DNA of 64,000 nt from Chloroflexota bacterium (GTDB taxonomy: Bacteria > Chloroflexota > UBA6077 > FW602-bin22): NCBI GenBank assembly GCA_016875715.1, contig VGOZ01000002.1, positions 22,028 through 86,027 on the forward strand, in the 5' to 3' direction. The notes below the pieces were generated by a model. The model made no database searches. It was given only the letters and a program-made list of their open reading frames with translations, and was not told the DNA's origin. Each line of letters begins with the position of its first letter. Position 1 is the stretch's first letter. The position numbers were made by a program, and so were the translations under genes. Shown here piece by piece: positions 60,877-64,000 of this stretch.

Positions 60877-62058
60877 TCAGTCGCGGGCGAGGTACGCCTC
60901 GGTCAGTCGGACGAACATCTCCACGCCGACGGGAAGGGCGGCCTCGTCGATATCGAAGCGCGGGTGGTGATGACCCCAGACCAGGCCCCGGCTGTCGTTG
61001 CGGGTGCCTACGTTGAAGAAGCACCCCGGCGCGCGCTGCAGGAAGTAGGCGAAATCCTCGCCGCCCATCGATTGATCGCGAGTGACAACCTGCGTCTCAC
61101 CAACAGCCTGGCGGGCGATGTTGGCCACAAAGGCCGTCTGGGTCTCCTCATTGATGACCGCCGGGTAGCCCCACTCGTACGTGCACCGACAGGTGGCACG
61201 CATCGCCGTGGCGACGCTCGTCGCAACCTCCTCGACGCGGCGGGCCAGCACCTGCCGCAGGTCGGGGTCGAAGGTGCGCACGGTGCCCCTTAGCAGCGCC
61301 GAGTCGGGAATGACGTTCGGCGCAGTACCTGCCTGGATCTGCCCGACCGTGATCACTGCCGGCTCGAGCGGATTCACTTCACGGGCCACGACCGCGTGAA
61401 GAGCGACCATGACCTGCGCCGCGACGAGTGCGGTGTCCACGCACTCGTGCGGCCGGGCGGCGTGCCCGCCACGACCGGCGATCTCCAGGCGGAACATGTC
61501 CGCCGCAGCCATAATCGGCCCCGGCCGCGCCGCCACGGTCCCCACGGGGAGTTCCTGGGAGAGGTGTAGGCCGAACACCGCATCGACCTTCGGATCGTCC
61601 ATCACCCCCTGAGCGATCATCGCCTGGGCGCCGCCCGGGGGGCGTTCCTCGCATGGCTGGAACGCGAATACGATCGCGCCGCGCAGCGCGTCCCGGCGCG
61701 AGGCGAGGATCTCGGCGGCACTGAGGAGGATCGCGGTATGGCCGTCGTGACCGCACGCGTGCATCACCCCGGGAACGGTCGACCGGTAGGGGACGTCGTT
61801 CTCCTCATCGATCGGCAGCGCATCGATGTCCGCTCGCAAGAGCACGGTCTTGCCCGGAGCGCGACCGCGCAGGATGCCCATCACGCCGGTCTCGGCGATC
61901 GGCGCGCGGGTGTCGATACCGAGCGCTCGGAGGCGATCGGCGATGAACCGAGACGTCTGATGCTCCTGGAAACCGAGCTCCGGATGCATGTGGAGGTGTC
62001 GCCGATCGCGCACGACCTGCTCGGCGATGGTCCGGATGTCCGCTCGGGTCGAAACCAC
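60877..62058 (-). CDS. M20-family amidohydrolase (IAA-amino acid hydrolase-like)
   Basis: 393 residues. RRHLHMHPELGFQEHQTSRF, LLRADIDALPIDEEND, HACGHDGHTAILL, FAFQPCEERPPGGAQAMI, GLHLSQELPVGT, DQSMGGEDFAYF and the final HHHPRFDIDE. Metal ligands Cys/His/Glu of M20D amidohydrolases are intact. It hydrolyses N-acyl amino acids or related amides. The GTG at 62058 has CGGAGG at 8 nt; a GTG three codons earlier is also possible. Convergent with the MFS gene. Confidence 0.9.
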   Translation of the reverse strand: MVSTRADIRTIAEQVVRDRRHLHMHPELGFQEHQTSRFIADRLRALGIDTRAPIAETGVMGILRGRAPGKTVLLRADIDALPIDEENDVPYRSTVPGVMHACGHDGHTAILLSAAEILASRRDALRGAIVFAFQPCEERPPGGAQAMIAQGVMDDPKVDAVFGLHLSQELPVGTVAARPGPIMAAADMFRLEIAGRGGHAARPHECVDTALVAAQVMVALHAVVAREVNPLEPAVITVGQIQAGTAPNVIPDSALLRGTVRTFDPDLRQVLARRVEEVATSVATAMRATCRCTYEWGYPAVINEETQTAFVANIARQAVGETQVVTRDQSMGGEDFAYFLQRAPGCFFNVGTRNDSRGLVWGHHHPRFDIDEAALPVGVEMFVRLTEAYLARD

Positions 62059-62143
62059 GCCATTCACCTCCGGGCGCCGCTTCCCGCGGGCCGGTGGGCA
62101 GTGTAGCCGGGACGGATCGCCGCGCGAAGGCGCGGTCCGCCTC

Positions 62144-63445
62144 TCAGCGGGCGCCGGTACGCGCCACGCGCAGCGCCCGGTCGAGATCGGTCACGATGTC
62201 CTCCGGGCTCTCGATGCCGACGCTGAGGCGGATGAGGCCGTCGGTCACGCCGATCGCCCTTCGCTCCGCGAGACTCAGCGCGCGGTGCGACGTCCCCGCA
62301 GGATAGGACACCGTGGTTCGGGTATCGGCGAGGCTGGGTGCCAGCGGGATACCCGCGCGGCTGACCTCGGCGAGCAGAGCGCGCGCCGCGGCTGCTGACC
62401 CGACATCGAACGACACCATCCCTCCGCAACCGGTTGGATAGAGCCGCCCGACGACCGCGCGGTCGGGGTGGCCGGGAAGTTCCGGGAAGTGCACCGCAGC
62501 AATGCCGGGATGCCGATCGAGCGCGTGCGCGACCGCGCGCGCGTTGGCCGAATGCGCCTCCATCCGGAGCGCCAGCGTCTTCATTCCCTGGAGTGCCATC
62601 CAGGCGTCGAACGCGCCGATCGTCGCGCCGAGGCGCACCAGGCGAGCGCGCGCCCCGTCGATGAGCCCGCGCGAGCCGATGACGATGCCTCCGACTGCGA
62701 CGCTCGAGCCGCCCAGGTACTTCGCGAGCGAGTGAGTAACGAGATCCGCGCCATGTTCGATCGGTCGCATGAGAATCGGTGAGGCAAAGGTGTTATCGAC
62801 CGAGAGGAGCGCCCCTCGATCGCGCGCGATCGAGGCCAGTCGGGGTAGATCAGGGCATCGCAGCAGCGGGTTCGAGATCGACTCCACGTGGAGCACGCGC
62901 GTATTCGTCCGCATCGCGTCCCGCACCGCGTCGCAGTCGGTCGCGTCGACGAGCGTGTGTTCGATGCCCAGGCGCGCGAACTCCTCGCGCAGCAGTACCG
63001 TGGTTCCGCCGTAGCAGGCCCGATCGGCGACGATATGGTCGCCCGCGCCGACGATGGCGAGAAACCCCGCGGCGATCGCGGCCATTCCGGACCCGGCCGA
63101 GGCCGCCGACTCACCGCCTTCGAGGTCGGCCAGCGCCGCCTCGAGGCTGGCCATGTTCGGATTGCCGTTTCGGTAGTAGAGGTGCGTGCCCGGCGCACGC
63201 CCCTCGTACCAGGCGTCGACGTCGTCGCCGCTCCCGAACGCCCAGACCGTGGTCTGGTACAGAGGCTCGGCGAGCGGGCGAGATCGACCGACTAGAGACC
63301 CGCCTTCGGCGAGTCGCGCGGTACGGGTCCGCGCGCTCGGGGCGCGTGCCGCTGGCTGCTCCACGCGGCGAAGGATAGCCTTCGCCGCGGGCGGAGTCTG
63401 GGGGCATTGCTCCTCCGGAAACGGGACCTCGGGCGTCTCGGCCAC
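62144..63445 (-). CDS. Cys/Met-metabolism PLP-dependent enzyme (cystathionine gamma-lyase/synthase-like)
   Basis: 433 residues. Core fold-type I motifs: PLYQTTVWAFGS, YYRNGNPNMASLEAALADLEGGE, GSGMAAIAAGFLA, ACYGGTTVLL, VDNTFASPILMRP and the PLP Lys in DLVTHSLAKYLGG. The C-terminus reads LSVGIESPEDIVTDLDRAL. Such enzymes catalyse gamma-elimination or gamma-replacement on cystathionine, homocysteine or O-acylhomoserine; methionine gamma-lyase is possible. The first ~50 residues are long and low-complexity, and a perfect hairpin (63364-63389) lies within them, so the true start may be the GTG at 63364 or later. Confidence 0.85.
   Translation of the reverse strand: MAETPEVPFPEEQCPQTPPAAKAILRRVEQPAARAPSARTRTARLAEGGSLVGRSRPLAEPLYQTTVWAFGSGDDVDAWYEGRAPGTHLYYRNGNPNMASLEAALADLEGGESAASAGSGMAAIAAGFLAIVGAGDHIVADRACYGGTTVLLREEFARLGIEHTLVDATDCDAVRDAMRTNTRVLHVESISNPLLRCPDLPRLASIARDRGALLSVDNTFASPILMRPIEHGADLVTHSLAKYLGGSSVAVGGIVIGSRGLIDGARARLVRLGATIGAFDAWMALQGMKTLALRMEAHSANARAVAHALDRHPGIAAVHFPELPGHPDRAVVGRLYPTGCGGMVSFDVGSAAAARALLAEVSRAGIPLAPSLADTRTTVSYPAGTSHRALSLAERRAIGVTDGLIRLSVGIESPEDIVTDLDRALRVARTGAR
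63364..63389. repeat. 11-bp perfect inverted repeat inside the predicted 5' end of the PLP enzyme gene
   Basis: CGCGGCGAAGG / CCTTCGCCGCG with a 4-base loop (ATAG). On the minus strand it ends exactly at the in-frame GTG at 63364. This suggests it is a leader hairpin next to the true start rather than coding sequence. Confidence 0.5.
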
Positions 63446-63507
63446 CTCGTCCGTCGTCCGCCGACTCTCGATGCCTCACGAGCCTCTCCGCGAATCGCCG
63501 CAGAATG

Positions 63508-63540
63508 GGAAGACCCCGCGCCGTCGGCGCGGGGTCTTCC
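63508..63540 (-). terminator. 15-bp hairpin after the minus-strand gene at the window end
   Basis: GGAAGACCCCGCGCC / GGCGCGGGGTCTTCC with a 3-base loop, 22 bases beyond the stop at 63563. Little T-run follows on the minus strand, as is usual in high-GC genomes. Confidence 0.7.
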
Positions 63541-63562
63541 GCGGACAGCGGAGGGAATACGA

Positions 63563-63985
63563 TCAGGCGCCGACTCCAGGCGTCGCCGTCACCGGGGACG
63601 CCCCACCCGGTCGGCCGCGCCCGGAACGCATTTCGGTGCCGCGCCGCTCGCCGGCCGCCGGGTGCACGCGGTCGATACGGGCGTCGATTCGCGCCGCGAC
63701 CGCCGCGAGTCGCTCGTCGGCCTGGGCCTGGGTGAGCCGGCCAGCCGCGACCGCCTGGCTCAGGCGTGCCCTCTCCGCGTCGGTGAGGAACGCCTTCAGT
63801 GCGTCGCGCGTCTTGCTGTTCTCCTGGGCGACCTGCGCGAGGGACTTGCCCTGCATGGCTGTCTTCAGGTTTGCCGCCGGAGCGCCGAGGAAGATCGGGT
63901 CGTTCGCGGCCTCGAACACAACTTCTAGTTGCTGATTCAGCGTGCGCGCGCTGGAGGACCTGTTCCGTATGGATGGCGATGCCAC
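63563..63985 (-). CDS. Hypothetical protein with a GKSLAQVA-type repeat helix motif
   Basis: Up to 140 residues. Residues ~30-100 read LKTAMQGKSLAQVAQENSKT, DALKAFLTDAERARLSQAVAAGRLT and QAQADERLAAVAARIDARID, a helical pattern (L-x-G-K-S/T-L-A-Q-V-A ... R-L-x-x-A-V-x-x-G-R-L-T-x-x-Q-A-D) often found in small exported proteins of Actinobacteria and Chloroflexota. No signal peptide is visible from the ATG used, so the true start may lie upstream, perhaps outside the window, or with a frameshift at the edge. Charged/Gly-rich C-terminus. Function unknown. Confidence 0.5.
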   Translation of the reverse strand: MASPSIRNRSSSARTLNQQLEVVFEAANDPIFLGAPAANLKTAMQGKSLAQVAQENSKTRDALKAFLTDAERARLSQAVAAGRLTQAQADERLAAVAARIDARIDRVHPAAGERRGTEMRSGRGRPGGASPVTATPGVGA

Positions 63986-64000
63986 CGTAGCCGCTGAGCG

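Noticed and set aside
1..64000. tRNA, rRNA, CRISPR or prophage elements
   Set aside because: No GTTCGAATC-type T-loop with cloverleaf, no rRNA consensus, no regularly spaced direct repeats, no integrase or transposase found by reading both strands.

Overview
The window is high-GC DNA (roughly two-thirds G+C by eye) from a bacterial chromosome. The best guess is a Chloroflexota member of the Thermomicrobia/Sphaerobacter type or a related uncultured lineage. Supporting signs are a copper nitrite reductase carrying an extra N-terminal cupredoxin domain, lipoproteins with Ala/Thr/Pro linkers, a probable F420-dependent PPOX enzyme beside an LLM-class oxidoreductase, DUF2277 and DUF6941 genes, many GTG starts and 4-nt GTGA overlaps. 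This assignment is inference; no rRNA, tRNA, CRISPR array, phage module or intact IS element was seen.

Layout. 0.2-4 kb: a PPOX protein, a GIY-YIG protein, a chimeric and decayed nuclease/ABC-2 permease ORF, and a FitAB/VapBC-type toxin-antitoxin pair. 4-9.8 kb: VanW-family protein, 2-hydroxyacid dehydrogenase, aldo/keto reductase and Zn alcohol dehydrogenase. 9.8-19.9 kb is a signalling and copper/nitrogen-oxide block: a hybrid histidine kinase with two receivers, a DoxD-like membrane protein, membrane-anchored NirK, a cupredoxin-like lipoprotein, an SCO1-PCuAC fusion, a double universal stress protein (Usp), a NarL-type regulator and a sensor that lacks the phospho-acceptor histidine. 19.9-22.6 kb: two-subunit 2-oxoacid:ferredoxin oxidoreductase. 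22.7-31 kb: lipoprotein, amidohydrolase, DUF2277, metallo-beta-lactamase (MBL) hydrolase, LLM oxidoreductase, MOSC, DUF6941, gamma-glutamyltransferase and a D-amino-acid PLP enzyme. 31-37 kb: phosphatase, a broken glycosyltransferase, a deacetylase-like amidohydrolase and an M81 peptidase.

37.4-40.7 kb is a copper operon of a His-rich membrane protein, a periplasmic YtkA/FixH-like protein and a CopC-CopD-cytochrome c fusion. 41-46.5 kb: MBL hydrolase, GMC oxidoreductase with its gluconate-dehydrogenase-type subunit 3, a second Zn alcohol dehydrogenase, and TPR and membrane proteins. 46.5-48.1 kb: a heavily decayed P1B-type ATPase. 48.5-57.6 kb: repeat-linker lipoprotein, VOC-DoxX pair behind an AT-rich operator, YeiH-type transporter, Usp proteins, a 44-residue membrane protein, a frameshifted paralogue of the first NarL regulator, methyltransferase, CPBP protease and a histidine kinase remnant. 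57.6-64 kb is a small-molecule catabolic group: DapA-like, DUF3830, nitroreductase, frameshifted MFS carrier, M20 amidohydrolase and a Cys/Met-metabolism PLP enzyme.

Two themes stand out. Copper handling recurs (NirK, SCO1-PCuAC, CopC-CopD-cyt c, decayed ATPase), as expected where copper loading of a periplasmic nitrite reductase and oxidases matters. Second, several ORFs are broken by frameshifts, stops or deletions. Some show clear loss of catalytic residues (true decay), while others have a single indel in an otherwise perfect gene (recent mutation or assembly error).
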